From Paludibacteraceae bacterium (lineage in GTDB: Bacteria > Bacteroidota > Bacteroidia > Bacteroidales > Paludibacteraceae): a stretch of 34,132 bases of DNA. The stretch is from the NCBI GenBank assembly GCA_024401515.1, contig JAKSKY010000018.1, positions 1-34,132 on the forward strand, read 5' to 3'. Both the position numbers and the translations under genes were made by a program. The stretch's first letter is position 1; every line of letters begins with the position of its first letter. Positions 24,944 through 32,798 of the stretch are shown here, piece by piece. A model generated the notes under the pieces. It searched no databases, had not been told where the DNA came from, and was given only the letters and a program-made list of their open reading frames with translations.

Positions 24944-27823
24944 ATGATTCGATCTTGTAAAAAGTTTTTTGTTTCCTTGGCGATGGGTATGTTTGTGACC
25001 CTTTCTTTTGGTGCGACAATTTCAGGTGTTATATATGATAGGGAAACCAAGCAGACACTTCCCTATGCGGATGTTGAACTGTTGGCTTTGGCGGATAGTT
25101 CCCAGGTTACAGGTGATTCTTCCGATGGCGATGGTAAATTTCTCTTGGAGGATGTCTCCAAAGGTGAATATTGGTTGCGTGTCTCTTTTATGGGGTATGA
25201 GGATCGCTATCGAAAGGTGAAAATCGAGAGCGATACAACCAAACTCTCTGTCGGTAGGGTTGTTTTGAAAACGGATGAGAAACTGTTGGAGGAGGTGGCT
25301 GTTTTGGCCAATGCGACTCCTTTGCAGGTGAAGGAGGACACATTGATCTATAACGCCTCCTCTTTCCGTGTGGCGGATGGTGCCATGCTGGAGGATTTGG
25401 TGAAGAAGTTGCCGGGTGCCGAATTGACGACTGACGGCAAATTGGTGGTCAATGGTAAGGAGGTGAAGAAGATTTTGGTGGATGGTAAGGAGTTCTTCTC
25501 CGACGATCCGAAAGTGTCGCTCAAAAACCTACCAGCCAATATGGTGAAAAATGTGAAAGCATACGATAAGAAGAGCGAGTCGGCGCAACTGACCGGTGTG
25601 GAGGATGATGAGGATGAGATGGTCCTCGATTTGAGCGTGAAGAAGGGTATGAAGGATGGTTGGGTCGGCAATGTCTTCGGTGGCATAGGCCATGACCTTC
25701 GTGTTGATGATCCTGATTGGCGCTTTGAGGCCGGCGGAAGTGCCAGCAAGTTCAGTGATAACGCTAACTTCTCAATTGTGGCCAATGCCAATAACACCAA
25801 TTCGAATGGTTCCGCAGGTGGTAATAATATGAACGCCTCCGCTGGTAATGGTATCAATACGGTCGGAAACATCGGTTTGACCTTCGCGAAGGAGCGCAGC
25901 AAGAAGTATGATTATGGTGGTAATGTCCAATACAACCATTCAAAGAATGACGCCCAACGGAACACCCATCGTGAAACTTACCGTAAGAGCGGAACCACCT
26001 ATAGCGATGAGGAAGAGAACTCTTTGCGTCGCTCGGATAAGGTATCAAGTAGTTTCCGTTTCAAGTGGACGCCAGATTCCATGACGAATATCACCTTTAG
26101 ACCTAACATCTCCTATACCCATTCTAAGAGCGAGGTGGAAAACGATGCGATGAACTTCAACAAGTATCATCAATTGAATTATGATAAAAGCACTTCTAAG
26201 TTGAATGAGGGAGACAACTTGAACCTCAACTCCTCTTTGCGTTTCGTGCGTAAGTTGAACAACAAGGGTAGAAACATCGGTCTCAACGCCAGTGTGGGTT
26301 ATACCCATTCGCCTTCGGAACAATCCTCCACCTCTCGTACCTCTTTCCGTTTCTACGAGGATTCTCTAGACATCGATGAGACGATTGATTCGCTTCTCTA
26401 CACCGACCGATGGACCGATAAGGAGAATAATAATCTCAACTATTCTGTGGAGGCATCCTATACGGAACCATTGTTCCCTCGCCACTATTTGACCTTCCGA
26501 TACAGATTCCAACATCGTGGATCCGACTCTTACTCATACGTGTTTGACCACGAGGATTTGACTGCCCGTATTGATTCGTTGAGTAGTTCCATTGAGAATA
26601 GTTATAATACCCACAGGGCAGAGGTGGGTTTCCAAGGAAGAAGCGAGAAGATGAATTATAACATCGGATTCGCCTTGCAGCCGCAGACCTCATCCACACA
26701 CAATCTTTTGGGTAAGAATGTGGGCAAAGATAAGAAACAGACGGTCTTGAACTTCTCTCCAAGTCTGCGTTATATGTATCGTTTCGACAAGCAGAGCAAT
26801 GTGATGTTGCGCTACAGTGGACAGAGTTCCGCACCAGATGTGGAGGATCTTCAAGAGGTGATCGATGAGACCGATCCGATGAATCTGCGATATGGTAATC
26901 CGGATTTGAAACCATCCTACACCAATAACATTTCCGCTCGTTTCAAGAAGTACAACAGCGATAAGCAGAGTAGCATCATGGCCAATTTGTCTTTCCGAAA
27001 TGTGGTCAATGCCATTTCCAATGTCATTTTGTACGATCCGTCAACTGGTGCCCAAGCCTATCGTCGCACCAATGTGAATGGAAACTGGAACGCCAGTGCG
27101 CAGTTCTCCAACAGTACACCGTTCCGCAAGCATCGCAGTTTCTTGTTCTCCAGCAATATGAAGGCAAGCTATAGCAATGATGTTTCATACGAGGGTGATA
27201 GTATCAATAGCACGGATTATACGAAACGAAAGACCCATATGTTGGATCTCTATGGAAAATATCAGTTGGGTTACAACCACGATAAGTTTGATACCCATGT
27301 CTATGTAGTGGGTATGTATCAGAAGAGTGAGACACCGACCGAGGAGTTGGAGGCTGGACTTGACTTCAATGTGAACCTTCCTTGGAACATGATTCTCTCC
27401 ACTGACTTGAACTATCATCGTTATTGGGGCTATAGCGACTCTTTCGATGAGGATGCGATTCTTTGGAACGCCTCTTTGACGAAGAACTTTATGAAGAATA
27501 ATGCGGGTGCCTTGCGATTCAAGGTCTTCGATATTTTGGGCCAACAAAGCAATTTGAACCGCCGCGTTTCAGAGTCTTCCGTTGTGGAGAGCATCTACAA
27601 CACCTTGGGCACCTACTTCCTCATACAATTCACCTATAAGTTCAACACCTTGGGGGCCAAGGCATCTAAGGAGGAGTCGGAAAAGAGTGGACGAGAGGGT
27701 GGATTCCAACGTGGCGATAGACCTGATGGCGGATTTGGAGGGCCGGGTTACGGTAGACCGGAGGGTGGCTTTGGTAGACCTGACGGAGGTGGCGCCCCTG
27801 GCGGTTTCGGCCCGGGCCGATAA
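24944..27823 (+). CDS. CarboxypepD_reg-like outer-membrane beta-barrel protein (TonB-receptor-like)
   Basis: A 959-residue outer-membrane protein. Signal peptide about 1-24 (SLAMGMFVTLSFGA); an Ig-like CarboxypepD_reg domain about 25-110 (ISGVIYDRETKQTLPYADV); a plug-like region (DTLIYNASSFRV, LVKKLPGAELTTDGKLVVNG, KILVDGKEFFSDDP); then alternating beta-strands to about residue 890 (FLIQFTYKFNTLG, the likely last strand). It resembles the OMP_b-brl_3 group related to TonB-dependent receptors. An unusual Gly/Arg/Pro-rich tail of about 60 residues follows (GREGGFQRGDRPDGGFGGPG). Substrate unknown. It is divergent from the deacetylase gene. ATG 24944 is preferred because it gives a clean signal peptide and lies behind a -7 motif. 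Confidence 0.88.
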   Translation: MIRSCKKFFVSLAMGMFVTLSFGATISGVIYDRETKQTLPYADVELLALADSSQVTGDSSDGDGKFLLEDVSKGEYWLRVSFMGYEDRYRKVKIESDTTKLSVGRVVLKTDEKLLEEVAVLANATPLQVKEDTLIYNASSFRVADGAMLEDLVKKLPGAELTTDGKLVVNGKEVKKILVDGKEFFSDDPKVSLKNLPANMVKNVKAYDKKSESAQLTGVEDDEDEMVLDLSVKKGMKDGWVGNVFGGIGHDLRVDDPDWRFEAGGSASKFSDNANFSIVANANNTNSNGSAGGNNMNASAGNGINTVGNIGLTFAKERSKKYDYGGNVQYNHSKNDAQRNTHRETYRKSGTTYSDEEENSLRRSDKVSSSFRFKWTPDSMTNITFRPNISYTHSKSEVENDAMNFNKYHQLNYDKSTSKLNEGDNLNLNSSLRFVRKLNNKGRNIGLNASVGYTHSPSEQSSTSRTSFRFYEDSLDIDETIDSLLYTDRWTDKENNNLNYSVEASYTEPLFPRHYLTFRYRFQHRGSDSYSYVFDHEDLTARIDSLSSSIENSYNTHRAEVGFQGRSEKMNYNIGFALQPQTSSTHNLLGKNVGKDKKQTVLNFSPSLRYMYRFDKQSNVMLRYSGQSSAPDVEDLQEVIDETDPMNLRYGNPDLKPSYTNNISARFKKYNSDKQSSIMANLSFRNVVNAISNVILYDPSTGAQAYRRTNVNGNWNASAQFSNSTPFRKHRSFLFSSNMKASYSNDVSYEGDSINSTDYTKRKTHMLDLYGKYQLGYNHDKFDTHVYVVGMYQKSETPTEELEAGLDFNVNLPWNMILSTDLNYHRYWGYSDSFDEDAILWNASLTKNFMKNNAGALRFKVFDILGQQSNLNRRVSESSVVESIYNTLGTYFLIQFTYKFNTLGAKASKEESEKSGREGGFQRGDRPDGGFGGPGYGRPEGGFGRPDGGGAPGGFGPGR

Positions 27824-27843
27824 TGGATAAATTGGCAGCCGTC

Positions 27844-27873
27844 TTTGTTTTTCATTAGGAAATCGTAAATTTG
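27844..27873 (+). promoter_or_regulatory. Complete Bacteroides-type promoter for the DUF4268-lipid operon
   Basis: TTTG (27844-27847), 18 bases, TAAATTTG (27866-27873). Transcription would begin near 27880, at the edge of the palindrome at 27878-27898, so the transcript would start with that hairpin. Confidence 0.65.
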
Positions 27874-27877
27874 CAAT

Positions 27878-27898
27878 GGGGCGTATGCAATACGCTCC
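27878..27898. repeat. REP-like palindrome in the leader of the lipid operon
   Basis: Core GCGTAT-GCA-ATACGC (27881-27895), extended by GGG/TCC to a stem of about nine pairs. The unit is followed by TACATGA, as is the palindrome at 1274-1299. It lies immediately after the predicted promoter. Confidence 0.7.
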
Positions 27899-27925
27899 TA
27901 CATGAAATGTGAAATTGGAACGCTT

Positions 27926-28411
27926 ATGTATTCAAGAGAAGAGGTAAAGGAACTAAAGAGAAATTTCTGGACAGGGTTTGACGCATTCTGTGAAAACCTT
28001 CCCCGTTTCAAATATAAGAAGCGCAAATGGATCTTGTACAATACGAAGGTCAAAGGTGTGGAGCTCAAGTTCGACGCCACTAGGGATGGCGCGTATGTAA
28101 TCTTCGAATTGAATCATCGCAAACAGAGCAGACGTCTCGAGATGTTCGATCTGATGAAAAAATACAAGGTGGTGGTGGATCAATACTTTGCGGATGCCGA
28201 GTGGCAGGAGCAGTATGAGAAGCCTTGTGGTACAATCGTTTCACGCATTTACAAACATCTTGGAGGCCTTGATATCCATCGACAAGAGCAATGGAATGAA
28301 TTCTATCCTTTCCTCTCCCGAGAGATGTGCCATTGTGAGCGTATGTTTAAGGAGATGAAGGAGCTTTTGGAGGATATTGCGGGCCAAAACGAATCAACGG
28401 ATGGAGAATAA
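27926..28411 (+). CDS. DUF4268-like protein of unknown function
   Basis: A soluble, charged 161-residue protein (MYSREEVKELKRNFWTGFDA) resembling the DUF4268 family; W and F/Y residues are well spaced (KWILYNTKV, FDATRDGAYVIFELNHRK, QEQWNEFYPFLSREM). No catalytic site is recognised. The start at ATG 27926 gives the family-like MYSREE beginning; ATG 27902 would add eight residues (MKCEIGTL). It is the first gene after a full promoter and overlaps the acyltransferase by 11 bases, so it is cotranscribed with the lipid genes; whether it works with them is unknown. Confidence 0.75.
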   Translation: MYSREEVKELKRNFWTGFDAFCENLPRFKYKKRKWILYNTKVKGVELKFDATRDGAYVIFELNHRKQSRRLEMFDLMKKYKVVVDQYFADAEWQEQYEKPCGTIVSRIYKHLGGLDIHRQEQWNEFYPFLSREMCHCERMFKEMKELLEDIAGQNESTDGE

Positions 28412-29288
28412 GGATTGGAAAGGTAAGACAGGTGGTGGATGGTTCGGACAGAACTTTCTGTTGCTTTTTCTGAGCAAGGTGAGGGTGGTATGGCTCTATC
28501 CTGTGCTCTATTTGGTTATACCATTCTATCTGATATTCGCGAAGAAGGGTCGCGATGCCATCTATAGTTACTTCCGAGACCGCCTCCACTATTCCAAGTG
28601 GAAAGCTTTTCTCTCCACTTGTCGCAACCATATTCTTTTCGGAGAGGTGGTGTTGGATAAGTTCGCCATTTTGGCGGGTAACGCCAAGCAATTCAAAGTG
28701 GAGATGCAGGGGGAGGATGTGATCCACGACCTTCTAGCCGGCGAAAGCGGATTTATCATCGCCAGTGCCCATTTCGGCAATTTGGAGATGGCTGGTCTCT
28801 CTATCCATCAGGATAAGAAGAAAATCAATGGTATCATTTTCGGCGGTGAGCGCAAGGGATTCCAAGAACAGCGCGACTCTGCCTTTGGTAAGATGAATAT
28901 CAATTTGATACCAGTTTCGGATGATATGTCCCATCTCTTCACGATTAAGAATGCTTTGGAGGAGGGTGAAGTGGTGACGATACCTTGCGACCGATTCTTG
29001 GGCGGTAATAAAAAAGTGACTTTGGATTTCTTGGGTAGCGAGACTGATTTCCCTGTGGGAACATTCCGTTTGGCGGCTCAATTGAATGTGCCGGTCGCCT
29101 CCCTATTCATTGTGAAAATAAGCCATTCGAAATATTATGGATATGCGAAACGATTGGATCCTTCTCCGGATGCGACCAATTCAGTGGCCCAGGCCGAACA
29201 TCTGACTAGGGCGTTCGCCGCGGAGTTGGAGCATGTGGTCAAGCAATATCCGCTTCAATGGTTTAATTTTTATTCTTTTTGGAAATGA
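28401..29288 (+). CDS. LpxL/HtrB-like lysophospholipid acyltransferase
   Basis: A 295-residue inner-membrane acyltransferase of the lipid A biosynthesis LpxL/HtrB family. An N-terminal membrane helix is visible at about 30-47 (VWLYPVLYLVIPFYLIFA), and the catalytic H-x4-E motif is H124 to E129 (ASAHFGNLEMAG). It transfers an acyl chain from ACP to a lipid or polyene acceptor. The ATG at 28401 overlaps the previous gene by 11 bases; a TTG further upstream would add eight residues without support. Position before a methyltransferase, dehydratase and ketoacyl synthase resembles aryl-polyene/flexirubin clusters, which carry this kind of acyltransferase; it could equally be a second lipid A acyltransferase. 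Confidence 0.88.
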   Translation: MENKDWKGKTGGGWFGQNFLLLFLSKVRVVWLYPVLYLVIPFYLIFAKKGRDAIYSYFRDRLHYSKWKAFLSTCRNHILFGEVVLDKFAILAGNAKQFKVEMQGEDVIHDLLAGESGFIIASAHFGNLEMAGLSIHQDKKKINGIIFGGERKGFQEQRDSAFGKMNINLIPVSDDMSHLFTIKNALEEGEVVTIPCDRFLGGNKKVTLDFLGSETDFPVGTFRLAAQLNVPVASLFIVKISHSKYYGYAKRLDPSPDATNSVAQAEHLTRAFAAELEHVVKQYPLQWFNFYSFWK

Positions 29289-29336
29289 CACGAACTAGGG
29301 CGGCTGGATGTGGCCCCCGTAAAGATTGATATAGTT

Positions 29337-30425
29337 ATGGAATTACAATCTCCACAAAAAGAGATTTATAGCAAAGAGCGATTCTCCGCTTTACAGGCGC
29401 AACGTTTGGCGCAGGAGATCGCGGCGGGGCCCGTAGTCTTTCAAGTGTCTCGCTTGATGGTGAAGTTTGGCATCTTTCAAATGTTGGATGACAATAAGAA
29501 TGGATTGACATTGGAAGAGATTGCAGAGAAGGCGAAGCTCTCACGTTATGGTGCGCAATGTCTATTGGAATCTTCGTTGACCATTGGTACTGTGTTGTTG
29601 AAAGAGGGGAAGTTCCGTCTAGCCAAGGCGGGTTGGTTCTTGTTGCACGAGGATATGGCCCGTGTCAATATGGACTTTAACCATGATGTGAATTATTTGG
29701 GACTCTTCCATTTGGAGGAGGCCATCTTAAATGGCAAGCCAGAGGGATTGAAGGTCTTCGGCCAGTGGCCAACCATTTATGAGGGACTCTCTCAATTGCC
29801 TCCACAGGTACAAAAGAGTTGGTTCGGTTTTGACCACTACTATTCAGATTGCTCATTTGACGAGGCGATGGACATCGTTTTTGACGGCAAACGTAGAAGT
29901 CTGTTGGATGTCGGTGGTAATACAGGTCGTTTCGCCATGAAGTGTGTAACCCGAAATGCGGAGGCGGAGGTGACCATCATGGATCTTCCCCAACAATTGG
30001 AGATGATGCGTGCCCAGACAAAAGGTAAGCCGGGTGCCGATCGTATCCATGGTCACGGTGCTAACTTATTGGATGAAAAGGTGCCTTTCCCAACTGGGTT
30101 TGACGCTATTTGGATGAGCCAGTTCTTAGATTGTTTCAGTGAAAGCGAGGTGATCAGTATCTTGACGCGTGCCGCGAAGTCTATGGATGCCTCTTCCCGT
30201 CTCTTTATCATGGAGACATTCTGGGATAGACAACGCTTCGAGACCGCTTCCTACTGTTTGGCTCAGATCAGTATCTATTTCACCGCTTTGGCGAATGGAA
30301 ACAGTAAGATGTACTATTCCAACGATATGATCCGTTGTATCCAAGAGGCTGGCTTGGAGGTGGAGTCCATCCACGATGGCTTGGGTATGGGTCATAGTCT
30401 TGTTGTCTGTAAATTGGCGAAATGA
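29337..30425 (+). CDS. SAM-dependent O-methyltransferase (COMT-like, dimerisation plus Methyltransf_2)
   Basis: A 362-residue class I methyltransferase. The N-terminal winged-helix dimerisation part (about 20-100: VSRLMVKFGIFQMLDD, LTLEEIAEKAKLSRYGAQCLLES) is followed by a Rossmann-type catalytic domain with the SAM motif LLDVGGNTGRFAM (DVGGNTG at 191-197), then IMDLPQQ and the acidic IWMSQFLDCF stretch. Such enzymes methylate small phenolic or polyketide substrates; a phenolic head group, as in flexirubin/aryl polyenes, is an inference. Start ATG 29337 lies 48 bases after the acyltransferase stop; GTG at 29310 is an alternative. It overlaps the dehydratase by 4 bases (ATGA). Confidence 0.88.
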   Translation: MELQSPQKEIYSKERFSALQAQRLAQEIAAGPVVFQVSRLMVKFGIFQMLDDNKNGLTLEEIAEKAKLSRYGAQCLLESSLTIGTVLLKEGKFRLAKAGWFLLHEDMARVNMDFNHDVNYLGLFHLEEAILNGKPEGLKVFGQWPTIYEGLSQLPPQVQKSWFGFDHYYSDCSFDEAMDIVFDGKRRSLLDVGGNTGRFAMKCVTRNAEAEVTIMDLPQQLEMMRAQTKGKPGADRIHGHGANLLDEKVPFPTGFDAIWMSQFLDCFSESEVISILTRAAKSMDASSRLFIMETFWDRQRFETASYCLAQISIYFTALANGNSKMYYSNDMIRCIQEAGLEVESIHDGLGMGHSLVVCKLAK

Positions 30426-30862
30426 TGCAACCCTTGAAAGCTGCTGAGTTTTTGCCGCAACAGGCGCCATTTTTGTTGGTGGACAGAATGTTGTCTTGTG
30501 AGAAACATTCTTGTCACACCGATTTTCCTGTACCTGCGGTACATCCGTTGGTGAAGGAGGGCTTCTTGTTGGAGGCGGGTGTTCTGGAGAACATCGCGCA
30601 GAGTTGCGCTACCCATATCGGTTATCTCTCCCGCAATATTCCTGTACGAATCGGTGTCGTCGCATCGATTCGGAATTTGAAAATCCATACTTTTCCTAGG
30701 GTGGGCGATGTAGTGGAAACAGTGGTGGAAGAACAGGGTGATCCTATCTTTTCCGTGTCGATTTATATGGCGAAAGTGATGGTGGGAGACCAATTGGTGG
30801 CGGAAGGCGAGATGCGTGTGGTCTTGACGGAGCAAGAACCTACTATGGCGAATGCTAAGTAA
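30422..30862 (+). CDS. FabZ-like 3-hydroxyacyl-ACP dehydratase (hotdog fold)
   Basis: A 146-residue hotdog protein resembling FabZ and aryl-polyene dehydratases: LPQQAPFLLVDRM aligns with FabZ LPHRYPFLLVDRV, and the active site reads AVHPLVKEGFLLEAGVLENIAQ, with His41 and Glu56 at the FabZ His/Glu spacing of 15 residues. The first-motif His of FabZ is Gln here. It should dehydrate beta-hydroxyacyl-ACP. Starting ATG overlaps the methyltransferase stop. A separate cell-wide FabZ is expected elsewhere, so this copy is probably specialised. Confidence 0.87.
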   Translation: MMQPLKAAEFLPQQAPFLLVDRMLSCEKHSCHTDFPVPAVHPLVKEGFLLEAGVLENIAQSCATHIGYLSRNIPVRIGVVASIRNLKIHTFPRVGDVVETVVEEQGDPIFSVSIYMAKVMVGDQLVAEGEMRVVLTEQEPTMANAK

Positions 30863-30892
30863 AGCATAAATGATTGATAATCATAATTAAGG

Positions 30893-32035
30893 ATGATATA
30901 TAAATTAGCGGATAATATTGTTTCTCCCTTGGGTTTCACCACGGAGGAGAATTATGCGAATGTTAAGAACGGAGTGAAGGGCGGTGCTCTTCGCACTGGA
31001 ACTTTTGGTTTGCCTGAACCCTTTTGGGGCTCTCTGCTCGATTGGGCGGCTGTTGAGGCCTGTGTGGCGAAGGAGTTGTCTCCTGCCCAAACGTTGACTC
31101 CATTCGAGAAGATCATGTTGCTCTCCGCTAATCGTGCGGTGCAATCCGCGAAGATTGATCCGAAAAGTGGTGATGTTTTATTTGTTCTCTCCACGACCAA
31201 GGGCAATGTGGCGCTCTTGGGTGAATCGGATGGTTTTGAGAAGGATCGTGTCCACCTATGGCGTTCCGCACAAATCCTGGGGGAATATTTTGGTAATCCC
31301 AACGAGGTGTTGGTGGCGAGCAATGCCTGCATTTCAGGTGTGGCCGCACAACTTTTGGCGATTGATATGATGCGTACCAAGGGCTACCGCTATGCGGTGG
31401 TGGTGGGTGCCGATGTCTTGAGTAAATTTGTGGTGTCAGGCTTCCAGTCTTTTAAGGCGTTGTCTCCTGAATTGTGCAAACCATTCGATGAGAATAGGGT
31501 GGGCTTGAATTTGGGCGAGGCGGCCGCAACGATTGTCATGGCGCAAGTGGCTGATGAGACCGCTTTGCCGTCTGGTACGATTGTTTGGCGAGGGGGTGGT
31601 AACCGCAACGACGCGAACCATATCTCTGGTCCTTCCCGTACGGGCGAAGGCCTCTTCAATGCCACGACCGTGGCGATGCGAAATATAGATGCTAATCAAA
31701 TATCCTTTATCTGTGCGCATGGTACGGCTACCCGTTACAATGATGATATGGAGTCTTGGGCGATCAGCCGTGCGGGATTGAGTGACGTGCCAACTTTCAG
31801 TTTGAAGGGCTACTATGGCCATACATTGGGTGCCGCAGGTGTTTTGGAGTGTATCCTCTCCATGTGTGCGGTGCAAGACCGTCAGATCCTTCCAACGGTG
31901 GGACATGAGACCTATGGCGTGGTGCAACCGATGATGGTTTGCTCTCAATTAACCCCTAGCGACAAACCATGTTTCTTGAAACTGATTTCAGGTTTCGGTG
32001 GAAGCAATGCGGCGATCGCTTATGAGAGGGTTTAG
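30893..32035 (+). CDS. Beta-ketoacyl-ACP synthase (KAS I/II-like)
   Basis: A 380-residue condensing enzyme with the complete Cys-His-His triad: Cys146 (VASNACISG), His276 (CAHGTAT) and His310 (GYYGHTLGAAG), and the C-terminal FGGSNAAI. It would elongate an ACP-bound acyl chain by decarboxylative condensation. It is slightly shorter than FabF (about 410) and closer in feel to the synthases of aryl-polyene clusters, but FabF-type cannot be excluded. It lies 30 bases after the dehydratase on the same strand. No acyl carrier protein or ketoreductase gene is visible nearby. Confidence 0.88.
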   Translation: MIYKLADNIVSPLGFTTEENYANVKNGVKGGALRTGTFGLPEPFWGSLLDWAAVEACVAKELSPAQTLTPFEKIMLLSANRAVQSAKIDPKSGDVLFVLSTTKGNVALLGESDGFEKDRVHLWRSAQILGEYFGNPNEVLVASNACISGVAAQLLAIDMMRTKGYRYAVVVGADVLSKFVVSGFQSFKALSPELCKPFDENRVGLNLGEAAATIVMAQVADETALPSGTIVWRGGGNRNDANHISGPSRTGEGLFNATTVAMRNIDANQISFICAHGTATRYNDDMESWAISRAGLSDVPTFSLKGYYGHTLGAAGVLECILSMCAVQDRQILPTVGHETYGVVQPMMVCSQLTPSDKPCFLKLISGFGGSNAAIAYERV

Positions 32036-32038
32036 GAA

Positions 32039-32110
32039 GTTAAGAGTTAAGAATTAAGAGTTAAGAAACGAAATCGTCGGAGTCGATGAGTTCGGCGAAG
32101 CCAATTAAGA
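32039..32110 (+). repeat. Heptamer tandem repeat (G/A)TTAAGA
   Basis: Four back-to-back copies at 32039-32066 (GTTAAGA, GTTAAGA, ATTAAGA, GTTAAGA) and a fifth copy (ATTAAGA) at 32104-32110, just upstream of the next gene's ATG (32114), separated by an unrelated 37-base stretch. The array fills the gap after the ketoacyl synthase. Confidence 0.8.
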
Positions 32111-32113
32111 GTT

Positions 32114-32665
32114 ATGCTACATAATCTTAGGAAATTTCTTTTCCCCTGTTTTGTAGAGAGTGTCGTGGCTCTCTTTTTTTCTTTCTATTTATACCAATAC
32201 GGTCCGCAGGAGCAATATGAACCCTTCTTTCAAACCAATGGTGCGGCGATGGCCGTCTGCTTGTTTGTGACTATGATGGTGAGGGTTACGGTGGCAAGAT
32301 TGGTTTCGGTGAAGGCTGGTTTGATTGCTTCTTTGACGGTTGGCCTTTTATCTGTTTGCCTCTTTCTGAAATATCCTATTATTCGTGAGTCGGCAGCGTT
32401 ATCCACGCTATTCCTCGGTTTCATTGTTTGTTTTCTTACTGACCAGGGGGACAAGGTAGATCGCTTGGTTAGGATAGTGCTAGTGGTATTGGGGGCGATT
32501 GGCGTGGTGTTCGTCGTTCATTTCGTCATCTCTTTCGTGACGTTAGATGAGGGGGCGGCCATTGGCCCTGATTTCCTTCAGGAAGCCATCGATTGTGTGG
32601 TGTTCGCCATCTCTTATATCATCGGGTATCAGGTAGTGGGAGTACGTGCGGAAAAGAATGAATAG
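32114..32665 (+). CDS. Unrecognised polytopic membrane protein
   Basis: A 183-residue hydrophobic protein with five or six membrane segments: about 8-28 (PCFVESVVALFFSFYLYQ), 44-60, 66-86 (LIASLTVGLLSVCLFL), 93-110 (LSTLFLGFIVCFLT), 121-142 (IVLVVLGAIGVVFVVHFVI) and 158-175. Positive residues in the intervening loops suggest inner-membrane insertion. No known family or motif is recognised. It is the last gene before a strong terminator and on the same strand as the lipid genes, so it may belong to that operon, but the tandem heptamers in between could mark a separate unit. Confidence 0.6.
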   Translation: MLHNLRKFLFPCFVESVVALFFSFYLYQYGPQEQYEPFFQTNGAAMAVCLFVTMMVRVTVARLVSVKAGLIASLTVGLLSVCLFLKYPIIRESAALSTLFLGFIVCFLTDQGDKVDRLVRIVLVVLGAIGVVFVVHFVISFVTLDEGAAIGPDFLQEAIDCVVFAISYIIGYQVVGVRAEKNE

Positions 32666-32687
32666 TTTTGTGCGGTGAAATCTTTAG

Positions 32688-32708
32688 CGTAGGTGCGCGA
32701 GCCCTACG
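32688..32708. repeat. REP-like palindrome
   Basis: Arms CGTAGG (32688-32693) and CCTACG (32703-32708) around a G/C-rich nine-base centre that can add two pairs with one bulge. Located between the membrane protein and the terminator, with the same GTAGG/CCTAC theme as other palindromes in this window. Confidence 0.55.
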
Positions 32709-32726
32709 TGATTGGAACGTAAAAAT

Positions 32727-32756
32727 AAAGGGTTGCACCATCCGATGCAACCCTTT
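32727..32756. terminator. Terminator between the lipid operon and the minus-strand lipoprotein gene
   Basis: A perfect 11-pair stem AAAGGGTTGCA / TGCAACCCTTT with an eight-base loop, followed on the plus strand by GCTGTTTTT and preceded by an A-run, so it should act on both convergent transcripts. Confidence 0.9.
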
Positions 32757-32768
32757 GCTGTTTTTGTG

Positions 32769-32790
32769 GGATAGGGCTAGCGCCCTATCC
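32769..32790. repeat. REP-like palindrome
   Basis: Nine-pair stem GGATAGGGC / GCCCTATCC around a TAGC loop, only nine bases before the lipoprotein stop codon. It lies next to the terminator, so two strong hairpins are adjacent. Confidence 0.7.
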
Positions 32791-32798
32791 TGGCAATA

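Noticed and set aside
25348-25902. 184-codon minus-strand frame
   Set aside because: Opposite the plug-like region of the outer-membrane protein, Ser/Leu-rich and without its own start context.
27926-28411. DUF4268-like gene as a defence or restriction component
   Set aside because: No restriction, methylase, nuclease or toxin motif in it or beside it; it is cotranscribed with lipid genes.
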